From Prevotella sp. (lineage in GTDB: Bacteria > Bacteroidota > Bacteroidia > Bacteroidales > Bacteroidaceae): a stretch of 34,288 nt of DNA. Each line of letters opens with the position of its first letter. Within the stretch, counting starts at the first letter, position 1. The notes beneath the pieces are model-generated. The model worked only from the letters and a program-made list of their open reading frames with translations, had not been told where the DNA came from and did not search any database. The stretch lies in NCBI GenBank assembly GCA_017395215.1, contig JAFPVW010000077.1, positions 1 through 34,288 on the forward strand, read 5' to 3'. Made by a program: the position numbers and the translations under genes. Of the stretch, positions 8,634-15,870 are shown one piece after another.

Positions 8634-8668
8634 AAAAAAGGTCGGCAAACTCGTATGCTTACCGACCT
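8634..8668 (-). terminator. Rho-independent terminator after the DUF2582-like gene
   Basis: On the minus strand a 12-bp stem (AGGTCGGTAAGC paired with GTTTGCCGACCT, two G-U pairs) closes a 6-nt loop ATACGA and runs straight into six Ts. It lies 23 nt beyond the stop of the 8692-8997 gene and 4 nt before the next start codon. Confidence 0.8.
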
Positions 8669-8691
8669 CTTTGTATTGTTGTTTAATATCT

Positions 8692-8997
8692 TTAGGCCAA
8701 TGTAATCTTGTCCTCAGCGCTTGCGAGCTTGCCCTCCTTGAAGAGCCAGCCAAGACCGAGCAGAGTCTCCTCCTCAGAAATCTTTGCAGCCTTTGCAATC
8801 TCCTTAACCGAGAGAGCGTTCTCTGCTGCTGCCAGTGCCTGATAAACATCTCCTGCCTTGAAACCGATATTCTCAGCATTCACTGCGAGAGTAGCCTTAG
8901 CTGCCTTTGTTGCAGTCTTCTTCACGGTTTCTGTCTTTTTTGCTGCTGTGGCCTTAGTCTCAGTAGCCTTCTTTGTTGTTGCTTTCTTTTCTGCCAT
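8692..8997 (-). CDS. DUF2582-like winged-helix protein with histone H1-like tail
   Basis: This 101-residue protein has two parts. Residues 1-37 are Lys/Ala/Thr-rich (MAEKKATTKKATETKATAAK and onward) and resemble the tail of histone H1. Residues about 40-101 match the DUF2582 winged-helix pattern (GDVYQALAAAENALSVKEIA, then LLGLGWLFKEGKL). A basic tail on a winged helix suggests a small nucleoid protein that binds DNA with little sequence preference. I chose the ATG at 8997 because the tail begins there and a good -7 box lies 61 nt upstream; the longer reading from 9072 would overlap that promoter. A terminator follows, so the gene is probably monocistronic. Confidence 0.8.
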   Translation of the reverse strand: MAEKKATTKKATETKATAAKKTETVKKTATKAAKATLAVNAENIGFKAGDVYQALAAAENALSVKEIAKAAKISEEETLLGLGWLFKEGKLASAEDKITLA

Positions 8998-9057
8998 AAT
9001 GCTTAAAATATTAATACACGTATTGAAGTAAATGTCTTCTTCTTTGTTTTTGACGAT

Positions 9058-9066
9058 GCAAAGGTA
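9058..9066 (-). promoter_or_regulatory. -7 box for the DUF2582-like gene
   Basis: The minus strand reads TACCTTTGC, an exact TAnnTTTG box. A candidate upstream TTG (9084-9082) is only 15 nt away, closer than the usual 20 or so, so the -33 element is uncertain. The predicted leader is about 55 nt and AT-rich. Confidence 0.55.
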
Positions 9067-9162
9067 CTCCAACTTTTTTTACAACTGACTGATATTTAGG
9101 CTTTTTTAGCCAAATCGTAAATATTCTTGATGTAAGTCAATTCCCATTTCAGGCCCACTTTT

Positions 9163-9247
9163 GCGCAAAACCCGCCGCCTTTTGTCCAAAACCCGCCGCC
9201 TTTTGAGAAAAACCCGGCGGTTTATGAGAAGAAACCGCCACGTCTTG
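9163..9247. repeat. Four tandem 21-nt units
   Basis: Successive units end at 9184, 9205, 9226 and 9247. The first two share AAAACCCGCCGCCTTTTG. The third has AAAACCCGGCGGTTTATG, and the fourth is the most diverged. Because 21 is a multiple of 3, one frame stays open and would read KTRRLL-like heptads, but it has no ATG at its head, so I do not call a gene. Confidence 0.7.
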
Positions 9248-9360
9248 CCCGAGGTGTTGGTTAGGGTGTAGGTTCATGCTTTGAAGCTGCCCCGCTTTAC
9301 CTGTCTTTGCCCGATGGATACGGCTTTTTTGCTGTCATGATTGCCATTTGCACTTTTTAT

Positions 9361-9417
9361 CCTACACTCCCTACACTTCCTACACCTGTCCAGTGTAAGA
9401 AGTGTTGGAAGTGTTGG
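9361..9417. repeat. Imperfect 25-bp inverted repeat downstream of queA
   Basis: The arms 9361-9385 and 9393-9417 pair at 21 of 25 positions around a 7-nt loop. Each arm is built from 8-10-nt repeats of CCTACACTT or its complement. It lies 45 nt beyond the queA stop and could end the long minus-strand operon, although no T-run follows on that strand. Confidence 0.65.
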
Positions 9418-9462
9418 ATGTTTTCTGTGATTAACAATTAGTACCCTTTTCCACGCTTATGG

Positions 9463-10713
9463 CTATGGTATGAGCAGCGACGAGTCGCCGTAGCTCAGGA
9501 AGCGGAAGTCGTGGCTGAGGGCGTAGTCGTAGATGCGGTGCCAGTCGCCATGAACGAAGGCGCTGACCAGCAAGAGCAGCGTCGACTGCGGCTGGTGGAA
9601 GTTGGTCACCAGCATGCGCACAATCTTATAGTCGTAGCCCGGGGCTATGATAATCTGCGTGCTTGAGTGGAGCACGGTGAGCTGGCGGCGGTCCATCCAG
9701 TCGAGCAGGGCACGGAGCGACTGCTCACTTTTCACTTCCTCACCTTTCACTTCCTCACTCTTCACTTCTTCACTTTTCACTTCCCTATACGGTTCCCACT
9801 GGCTGACGTGCAGTTCTTCCTCACTGATGTCGGGATTGCTAAGCACTTTCAGCCCCATGTAGTAGAGGCTCTCGAGCGTGCGGACGCTGGTGGTGCCGAC
9901 GGCAATGGCCTGACAGCCGTGGGCCAGCAGTTTTTCGAGTGTACGGCGGTGGACGGCAATGTACTCGGTATGCATCTCGTGGTGGCCGATGTCGGCAGAC
10001 TTCACGGGCTTGAACGTGCCGGCTCCGACGTGGAGCGTCACCTCCTCGCGGTCGATGCCATGAGCGTCGAGGGCGCTCAGCACCTCGGGCGTGAAGTGGA
10101 GTCCGGCGGTGGGTGCCGCCACGCTGCCCTTGATCTTTGAGTAGACGGTCTGGTAGGTGGTCTTGTCGCTCTCCTCGGTTTCGCGGTTCAGGTAGGGCGG
10201 AATGGGCAGCTCGCCTACGGCATCAAGAATCTCGGCGAACGATACCGAACTGTTGTCCCACTCAAACACGACCAAATGGCTCGTGCCGGCCTCACCCTTG
10301 CGCATTGCACGGATTTCTATATGCTCACCCTTGATTTCCAATTCGCGCACCAGCGTGCCCTCCTTCCACTTCTTCAGGTTGCCGACAAGACAGAGCCACT
10401 GGCAGCTTTCACGCGTCTGGAACATCTGCTCGTAGTCGGCAGGCTGGGCCGGTTCGAGCAGGAATATCTCGATGAGCGCGCCAGTCGACTTGCGGAAGTG
10501 CATACGCGCCTGAATAACGCGGGTGTTGTTGAACACCATCAGGGCACCTTGGGGCAAGTGCTGGGGCAGGTTGCAGAACACGTCGTCGCTGACCTCGCCC
10601 TTGTCGTAGACCAGCAGTTTCGACTGGTCGCGGCGGGCCAACGGGTACTTGGCAATTCGCTCGTCGGGGAGCGGGTAGTTATAATCGCTGATTTGGATTT
10701 CCTTTGTATTCAT
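9463..10713 (-). CDS. queA: tRNA preQ1(34) S-adenosylmethionine ribosyltransferase-isomerase
   Basis: QueA moves the ribosyl part of S-adenosylmethionine onto preQ1 at tRNA position 34, making epoxyqueuosine. The 416-residue protein carries the family landmarks: YPLPDERIAKYPLARRDQSK at the N terminus, MVFNNTRVIQARM, AAPTAGLHFTPEVL, LHVGAGTFKPV, AVGTTSVRTLES and LVTNFHQPQSTLLLLVSAF. It is longer than typical bacterial QueA (about 340-360 residues). Part of the extra length is residues about 311-330, four copies of EVKSE or EVKGE encoded by a 15-nt repeat. The insert replaces a loop between conserved blocks, so the enzyme may still work. The start is 15 nt after the PAP2 stop, and this is the last gene of the long operon. 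Confidence 0.95.
   Translation of the reverse strand: MNTKEIQISDYNYPLPDERIAKYPLARRDQSKLLVYDKGEVSDDVFCNLPQHLPQGALMVFNNTRVIQARMHFRKSTGALIEIFLLEPAQPADYEQMFQTRESCQWLCLVGNLKKWKEGTLVRELEIKGEHIEIRAMRKGEAGTSHLVVFEWDNSSVSFAEILDAVGELPIPPYLNRETEESDKTTYQTVYSKIKGSVAAPTAGLHFTPEVLSALDAHGIDREEVTLHVGAGTFKPVKSADIGHHEMHTEYIAVHRRTLEKLLAHGCQAIAVGTTSVRTLESLYYMGLKVLSNPDISEEELHVSQWEPYREVKSEEVKSEEVKGEEVKSEQSLRALLDWMDRRQLTVLHSSTQIIIAPGYDYKIVRMLVTNFHQPQSTLLLLVSAFVHGDWHRIYDYALSHDFRFLSYGDSSLLIP
9722..9784 (-). repeat. In-frame 15-nt GTGAA-type repeat inside queA
   Basis: Four 15-nt units (minus strand GAAGTGAAAAGTGAA and variants) encode four EVKSE/EVKGE pentapeptides in QueA. Related runs occur at 4935-4960 and 34210-34233. 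Confidence 0.85.
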
Positions 10714-10728
10714 CTTTCTCTAAACCAT

Positions 10729-11430
10729 TTACTGGCTATAAAGCATCAGACAGCCGCGGAGCAGGGCATAGACAAACGTGAACACCAGAACGGAAACGAC
10801 CACATCGACATCAACATACTGATAGCCTGCAGAAGTGTATTGAGACGAAATGAACTTCATGCCGTCTGAGAAGCGGCGCTCCATGCGCATAAACAAGAAA
10901 TAGACGGCTGTTCCGACGACCGCACCCCATAGCACGCCCACAAGGATGTCGCCAGGGAAGTGTACGCCCAGATAAAGACGCGTCCAGCAGTTGACGAGCG
11001 ACCACAGCACGAGGGCGACCGTCAGCACACGGCTGCGCACCAGCAGACTGAAGAAGACAGCCAGGCTGAACGTGTTGCAGGCGTGGGCCGAGAAGAATCC
11101 GTAACGGCCGCCACGATAGCCGTCGACCACATCGACCTGCCACCCGATAACGGGGTCGTGAGTAGGCCGCCAGCGGGCAACGAGCGGTTTGACGATGCCG
11201 TCGTCGACAGCACCGGCCAAGAGGTAGCACAGGCCGGCACAAAGGACGATGGTCAGTATCTTGCGCATCGAGTTGTTGTTCTTCATCACCAGATAGAACA
11301 GCGCTATGTAGAGCGGTATCCACGTGGCAGCCGTCGTCAGCGTGCGCACTACTCCGTCGAAGTAGAGCGAGTCGCTGCCGTTCACGGCCAAGAGCAGCCA
11401 TCGGTCGAAGTCAATCAGTTGTTCCAGCAT
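10729..11430 (-). CDS. PAP2-family membrane phosphatase
   Basis: This 233-residue integral membrane protein belongs to the PAP2/undecaprenyl-diphosphate phosphatase superfamily and probably removes phosphate from a lipid in the inner membrane. The three phosphatase motifs are visible: K81..RWRP (about 81-89), a degenerate second motif FFSAH (Ala in place of Gly, about 112-116) and TRLYLGVHFPGD (Arg151, His157, Asp161). Several hydrophobic helices lie between them. The ATG at 11430 is preferred because the sequence before it lies inside the batDE gene. It follows the batDE stop by 5 nt and precedes queA by 15 nt. Substrate candidates are undecaprenyl diphosphate or a lipid A precursor; the sequence does not decide. 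Confidence 0.9.
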   Translation of the reverse strand: MLEQLIDFDRWLLLAVNGSDSLYFDGVVRTLTTAATWIPLYIALFYLVMKNNNSMRKILTIVLCAGLCYLLAGAVDDGIVKPLVARWRPTHDPVIGWQVDVVDGYRGGRYGFFSAHACNTFSLAVFFSLLVRSRVLTVALVLWSLVNCWTRLYLGVHFPGDILVGVLWGAVVGTAVYFLFMRMERRFSDGMKFISSQYTSAGYQYVDVDVVVSVLVFTFVYALLRGCLMLYSQ

Positions 11431-11435
11431 ACTGC

Positions 11436-14081
11436 TTAAATGATTTCCATCTGTGAGGTTTCTATCCAGCCCTCCTTGCCGTCGGCCACGCGGATGCGCT
11501 TCCACTGGCGCATGGTGCCGTCGGTAATATCGACCTTCGTACCCTCATGGAGGATGAAGAGGTCGGTGCCCTGCTTGGCTGGCGTACTCTTGACGGTTGC
11601 TGCGGGCGCCATGATGATGGCACCGCTACGGTTAGTAAGGCTCTGCTTCTGAGCATAGGCAAAGAAGTTGGAGCAGACGAAGAACACCAACAGGAAGAGG
11701 GCGCCGAAGAAGCCCAGCTTGCGCAGCCACACGGGCGAGGCGAAGAGATAGACCAGTGCCAGCACGATAGCCAGCGCCAGGGCGACAAGTGCCAGCCGTG
11801 CCCAGCCGTCGACGCTGGTCAGGTTGACCAACGAGTGGTACCAGGTGACGAAGAACATCTCCGACTCGGGCGTAATCTTGTCGATGGTCTTCGAGCGGGC
11901 CATCTGCAGGTTGAAGCGCACGTCGCGGTCGCCGGGCGAGAGCAGCAGGGCGCGCTCGTAGTTAAGGACGGCACGCGGCATCTCGTCCATACGGTAGTAG
12001 GCATTGCCTAAGTTGTAGTAGAGGTCGCTGCTGACACCCTGCTTCAGCAGAGCCTCGTAGTCGTTGACGGCCTGCTGGTAGTGTCCCTGGGCGTAGGCGC
12101 TGTCGGCCTCGGCCTTGGTCACGGCTGAAGCTGAGAGCGGCAGCAGCAACGCCAACAGCAGGAGCATGGCCGACTTGGCGGGACGGCGCTTCCTGACGTT
12201 ATTCTCAATAGTCGTTATCGCCGTCATGGCGGCTTCGAATACCTTATTCATATTTCCTGTCGGGTCGCCTGGGGCATAACGGGCATACTCGCACTCGTCG
12301 ATGGCCCCGATAAACTGCTGGATGGTATCGGCGCTGACGTTGTGGCTGTCAAGCTGCTGACTGATATTCTCGCGCGAGAGCTGCTCAACGGGGATGTTCA
12401 GCTTGTCGCCGACGTAGCCCCAGAGAGCGCGCAGCACCTCGTCGTAGAACTCCGACGGCTTGTTGTCCTTCATCAAGCGCGAGGCCTTCTTCAGGCGCTT
12501 CGTAGCCACCTTATTGGCACGACCGGCACGCTGGCCGACAATGTCGGCACCGGCAATGGCGCGCTGGCGGAAGATGACGAACAGCGAGATAAAGATGAGA
12601 GCCAGGACGGCTAACGACGTCCAGTAGCCCGTGCTGCCGAAGAAGGTGTCGGTAAGGGAGTCGCTGACTGCGCTGTCGGCTGTCTTGATATAGCGGATGT
12701 CCTTGTTCAGCAGTTTCAGGTCTTCCTGACCGGTGTAGTCGCTGACGGACGAAGCGCTGCCGTCGCCCTTCTGCACATTAAGCGTGAAGGCTTCGGTCTT
12801 GGCGGTCTTGTAGCTGTTCGACCCCGTGTCGTAGTAGGTGAACTCTACGGGCGGAATCTCGAACTTGCCCGGATGACGGGGTACGGCAAGGAAGTCGTAA
12901 ATCATGGATCCCTCGACGCCGTTGACCGTCAGCTTTGACTTGTCGGTCACCTTGGCATCGTACTTGTCGAAGTCCTTGGGGAACTCTACGACGGGCTGCT
13001 TGATGAGCTTCAGGTTGCCCACACCGCTGACGGTGACACGCATCTTGACCGGCTCGTTGGCCTTTACCTCAGAGCCTTCCAGCTGGGCAGAGACGTTGAA
13101 ACGGCCCACACCGCCCGAGAAGTTGGCGGGACGTTGGGGCAGCGGGTCAACCTGTATCTCGATGCCGGGGGCCTGTATCTGCTTCTTCACCTCGACATAG
13201 CCGGAGCCGCCGTTGAAGAAGGCTTCGAAGGGGTCGATATTGCGGTTCTGCTGGATGACGATGCCATTGAACGTGATGCCGGGAATCTTCAGCTTGCCCG
13301 TAATCTGCGGGAACATCACGTACTGCGACCATGTCACCGTGCGATAGGGACGGCCGTTGACCTGCTCAATCTTGAAACTCTTCTGCTGGGGCAGCGGCAC
13401 CTCCTGGGTGTGGAAGCCGTTCAGCTCGGGCATCTTTCCCTCAAGCTGCGTCAGGTCGACGAGCGTATATACCTTATAGGTCAGCAGGATGGGCTCCTGC
13501 TCGTAGACGCGCTTCTTGTTGGCGCTGACCTTGATGAAGAGGTCGGAGCCCGAGATGGGCGAGCCGGCGGCACGGGGCTGCGGCTGCATCTGCTGTTGCT
13601 GGCGCTGGCCTCCCCCACCCTGTCCTGCCTGAGCCTGACCGGAGACCGTAATCTTCAGCGAGCTTGAGGCGATGTTCTTACCCTCAGCCGTAACATGGGC
13701 AGCGGGAATGGTGAACGTACCGTTCTTGACGGCCACGACGATATAGGTGAACGTGATGGACGACGACTGGCTGGTGTGGCCGTTGATAATCTGGAAGCTC
13801 GACTGCGACGAGCGGCTGGGGCCCATCAGCACCTCGAAGGCATCGGGGATGTCGCCAACACGGAAGTCGCTGACGTCCTGAGTGTTCACCGTGTACGAAA
13901 GCCGGAACTGTTCACCTACGGCGACATGCGACGGTGCATTGGCGGTCAGCGTCTGAGCGATAGTCTTGACAGACATGAGCAACAGACACACTGCCCACCC
14001 AAGCCCTACCCAAGGGAGGGATGTTTGAATACCAGACTGGCGGGACTTATAGATACCTGTATATAATCTGTTTCGTTTCAT
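11436..14081 (-). CDS. BatD-BatE fusion protein (Bat envelope system)
   Basis: This 881-residue protein joins two Bat proteins. The BatD part (about 45-505) has repeated Ig-like beta domains, a Gly/Gln-rich linker (about 150-172) and a membrane helix at 487-504, followed by a cytosolic segment to about 630. A second signal-peptide-like stretch (about 633-653, RRPAKSAMLLLLALLLPLSA) marks the seam. The BatE part then has TPR repeats (AYAQGHYQQAVNDYEALLKQ and onward, 655-725), two helices (about 763-809) and an SH3-like C terminus (about 815-881). Bat proteins help Bacteroides tolerate oxygen. The N-terminal signal peptide is unusual: residues 19-31 (QTSLPWVGLGWAV) are encoded by a dispersed palindromic repeat. 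An inverted copy of that repeat lies just upstream of the start. Confidence 0.9.
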   Translation of the reverse strand: MKRNRLYTGIYKSRQSGIQTSLPWVGLGWAVCLLLMSVKTIAQTLTANAPSHVAVGEQFRLSYTVNTQDVSDFRVGDIPDAFEVLMGPSRSSQSSFQIINGHTSQSSSITFTYIVVAVKNGTFTIPAAHVTAEGKNIASSSLKITVSGQAQAGQGGGGQRQQQQMQPQPRAAGSPISGSDLFIKVSANKKRVYEQEPILLTYKVYTLVDLTQLEGKMPELNGFHTQEVPLPQQKSFKIEQVNGRPYRTVTWSQYVMFPQITGKLKIPGITFNGIVIQQNRNIDPFEAFFNGGSGYVEVKKQIQAPGIEIQVDPLPQRPANFSGGVGRFNVSAQLEGSEVKANEPVKMRVTVSGVGNLKLIKQPVVEFPKDFDKYDAKVTDKSKLTVNGVEGSMIYDFLAVPRHPGKFEIPPVEFTYYDTGSNSYKTAKTEAFTLNVQKGDGSASSVSDYTGQEDLKLLNKDIRYIKTADSAVSDSLTDTFFGSTGYWTSLAVLALIFISLFVIFRQRAIAGADIVGQRAGRANKVATKRLKKASRLMKDNKPSEFYDEVLRALWGYVGDKLNIPVEQLSRENISQQLDSHNVSADTIQQFIGAIDECEYARYAPGDPTGNMNKVFEAAMTAITTIENNVRKRRPAKSAMLLLLALLLPLSASAVTKAEADSAYAQGHYQQAVNDYEALLKQGVSSDLYYNLGNAYYRMDEMPRAVLNYERALLLSPGDRDVRFNLQMARSKTIDKITPESEMFFVTWYHSLVNLTSVDGWARLALVALALAIVLALVYLFASPVWLRKLGFFGALFLLVFFVCSNFFAYAQKQSLTNRSGAIIMAPAATVKSTPAKQGTDLFILHEGTKVDITDGTMRQWKRIRVADGKEGWIETSQMEII
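13994..14026 (-). repeat. Palindromic element copy A, inside the batDE signal peptide
   Basis: On the minus strand it reads ACATCCCTCCCTTGGGTAGG followed by GCTTGGGTGGG. It is translated in frame as TSLPWVGLGW. It is the same element as copies B (14103-14138) and C (22511-22548), with only a few differences. Confidence 0.85.
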
Positions 14082-14102
14082 TTCTACGTGTTTATCTATT
14101 TA

Positions 14103-14138
14103 GACATCCCTCCCTTTGGGAGGGCTTGGGTAGGCTTT
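14103..14138 (+). repeat. Palindromic element copy B, in the batBC/batDE junction
   Basis: On the + strand it reads ACATCCCTCCCTTTGGGAGG then GCTTGGGTAGGCTTT. It begins immediately after the batBC stop codon (14141-14139) and is inverted relative to copy A, so B and A can pair in the mRNA around the batDE start. Confidence 0.85.
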
Positions 14139-15830
14139 CTACCAATTCTTTTCTATACTGCGCTTCTGCGGGCGCTGCTGGGCTTTCTTCATGCGCTCCT
14201 GCGTCTGCTTCTCCTGCTGCATGGCGGCATTCAGAAGCTGCTCGGCATTCTCCTTGCTCATCTTCGGTTCCTGCTTCTGCTGCTCTTGCTTCTGCTTGTC
14301 CTGCTGTTGTTTCTGCTGGTCCTGCTTCTGCTGGTCTTGTTTCTGCTGGTCCTTATTATCCTTGTTCTGCTGGTTCTGCTGTTGCTGCTTCTGCTGGCGC
14401 TTGCAGAGTTCAAGATTGTAGCGCGTCTCGTCGTCATGGGGATTCAGGCGCAGACTCTGCTTGTAGGCCTCAATGGCCTCGCCAAACATCTGGTGACGCT
14501 GGCAGACAACGCCCATATTGTGGTAAGCCTTCGACTTACGCAGTGGGTTGGTCTCAGTCTTGGCAGCCTTCTCGAACTCGGCCACAGCGGCAGAGTCCTT
14601 GTTCTGGAACAGCAGCGCATTTCCCAGGTTATAGGGTGCCTGCGGATTGCGGTTGTTCTTCTCTATGGCCTTGCGGTAGCTGACCTCGGCATTGGCAAAG
14701 TTACCAGCCCTGTACTGCTTGTTACCCTGACGGATAAACTGGCGGTCGGTCTGGGCACTCACGCTCATAGCCACCAGCAACAGCAGAACGGTTGCGGCGG
14801 TCTTCTTGCGGGCACCAAACAGCGACACACGCTTCAGCAGCGGGTTCTTGCTCTCAAGCAGGCAAACCTCGATGATGAGCAGCAACAAAGCCAGGATGCC
14901 AAACGCCTGGAACTGCTCGTCGTAGTCACTGTAGACAGTAGCCTTCGTCTCCTTCTTGGCCAGCTTCTCAAGTTCCTGGTCGAGCAGGTCCTGAGCATTG
15001 CTGTTGTTCTCGACATGGATATAGGCACCGCCACCGGCTGAGGCAATCTGCTTACACATATCCTCGTTGAGAGCCGACATCACCGTCTGGCCTGTATTGT
15101 CGGTCATGTAATCACCCGTATTGGGAATGGGAATCGGAGCTCCCTGCCTTGAACCGATGCCAAGCATATAGACGCGCATGTCGGCCTTCTTGGCAGCCTC
15201 GGCGGCCTCGATGGCACCACCCTCGTGGTCCTCGCCGTCGGTAATCACGATAATGGCCTTGCCAATACCCGTCTCCTGCGTAAAGCTGTGGGTGGCCATC
15301 TCGACGGCACGGGCAATGTCGGTGCCCTGAGTGGCCATCATCGACGGGTCGATACTCGACAGGAACATCTTGGCCGACACGTAGTCGCTGGTTATCGGCA
15401 GCTGCACGAAGGCATCGCCGGCAAAAACGATGAGACCAATCTTGTCGTCAGTAAAATGGTCGACCAAGTTCTCAACCATCATCTTTGCACGGTCCAGACG
15501 GCTGGGCGTCACGTCCTCAGCCCGCATGGAATTACTGATGTCCACACAGATGATGGTCTCGATGCCGTTGCGCTTCTCGTGACTGATCTTCGTACCCATC
15601 TGCGGGCGCGCAAGCATCAGGATGAGCAGGGCCAGAGCGGCCTGCAACAGCCAGAACTTCACGCCCGGGCGCCAGCGTGAGACGTCGGGCATCAGCTCCT
15701 TCAACAGTCGCGGGTCGCCAAACTTGCGCAACCGCTTCCTCTGGCTACGGTAGGTGACAAACCTGATGATTGCCAACAGCGGAATCAGCAACAGCAGGTA
15801 AAGATATATGGGGTCTTCAAATCTAAACAC
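14139..15830 (-). CDS. BatB-BatC fusion protein (VWA domain plus TPR)
   Basis: This 563-residue protein combines BatB and BatC. Two N-terminal helices (about 9-25 and 59-75) anchor it in the inner membrane. The von Willebrand A domain has the metal-binding motif DISNS (97-101) and ITDGEDHEGG. After another helix (about 308-325) comes a signal-peptide-like seam (KKTAATVLLLLVAMSVSAQ, about 343-361), then TPR repeats (362-475) and a Gln/Lys-rich segment (about 479-523). The seam looks like the former signal peptide of a separate BatC. The protein probably assembles with BatA and BatDE at the membrane under MoxR control. The stop is followed directly by palindromic element B. Confidence 0.92.
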   Translation of the reverse strand: MFRFEDPIYLYLLLLIPLLAIIRFVTYRSQRKRLRKFGDPRLLKELMPDVSRWRPGVKFWLLQAALALLILMLARPQMGTKISHEKRNGIETIICVDISNSMRAEDVTPSRLDRAKMMVENLVDHFTDDKIGLIVFAGDAFVQLPITSDYVSAKMFLSSIDPSMMATQGTDIARAVEMATHSFTQETGIGKAIIVITDGEDHEGGAIEAAEAAKKADMRVYMLGIGSRQGAPIPIPNTGDYMTDNTGQTVMSALNEDMCKQIASAGGGAYIHVENNSNAQDLLDQELEKLAKKETKATVYSDYDEQFQAFGILALLLLIIEVCLLESKNPLLKRVSLFGARKKTAATVLLLLVAMSVSAQTDRQFIRQGNKQYRAGNFANAEVSYRKAIEKNNRNPQAPYNLGNALLFQNKDSAAVAEFEKAAKTETNPLRKSKAYHNMGVVCQRHQMFGEAIEAYKQSLRLNPHDDETRYNLELCKRQQKQQQQNQQNKDNKDQQKQDQQKQDQQKQQQDKQKQEQQKQEPKMSKENAEQLLNAAMQQEKQTQERMKKAQQRPQKRSIEKNW

Positions 15831-15835
15831 AGCAA

Positions 15836-15870
15836 TATGATTTACGATTTACTGATTAACTATTTACGAT
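15836..15870. repeat. GTAAATCG-type repeat in the batA/batBC junction
   Basis: The + strand shows ATGATTTACGATTTACTGAT followed by TAACTATTTACGAT, several copies of a 7-8-nt GATTTAC unit. It fills most of the 39-nt gap and resembles the M13/metA junction. Confidence 0.45.

Larger units (their letters stand above)
9067..9462. other. Noncoding region between queA and the DUF2582-like gene
   Basis: No convincing gene is present in these 396 bases. The right part of the minus-strand promoter lies at the start. Four 21-nt tandem units (9163-9247) and a long imperfect hairpin (9361-9417) fill much of the rest. The segment 9250-9360 shows no structure that I can support. Confidence 0.6.

Noticed and set aside
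9163-9247. Possible CRISPR array
   Set aside because: The 21-nt units are contiguous without spacers, degrade along the array, and no cas gene is present.
9161-9268. Possible small basic protein of KTRRLL heptads in the 21-nt repeats
   Set aside because: It has no ATG start and no promoter in the right place; the open frame follows from the repeat length being a multiple of three.
14088-15041. A + strand open frame rich in Leu, opposite batBC
   Set aside because: The leucines are the antisense reading of the Gln/Lys codons of batBC; no independent promoter or motif is seen.
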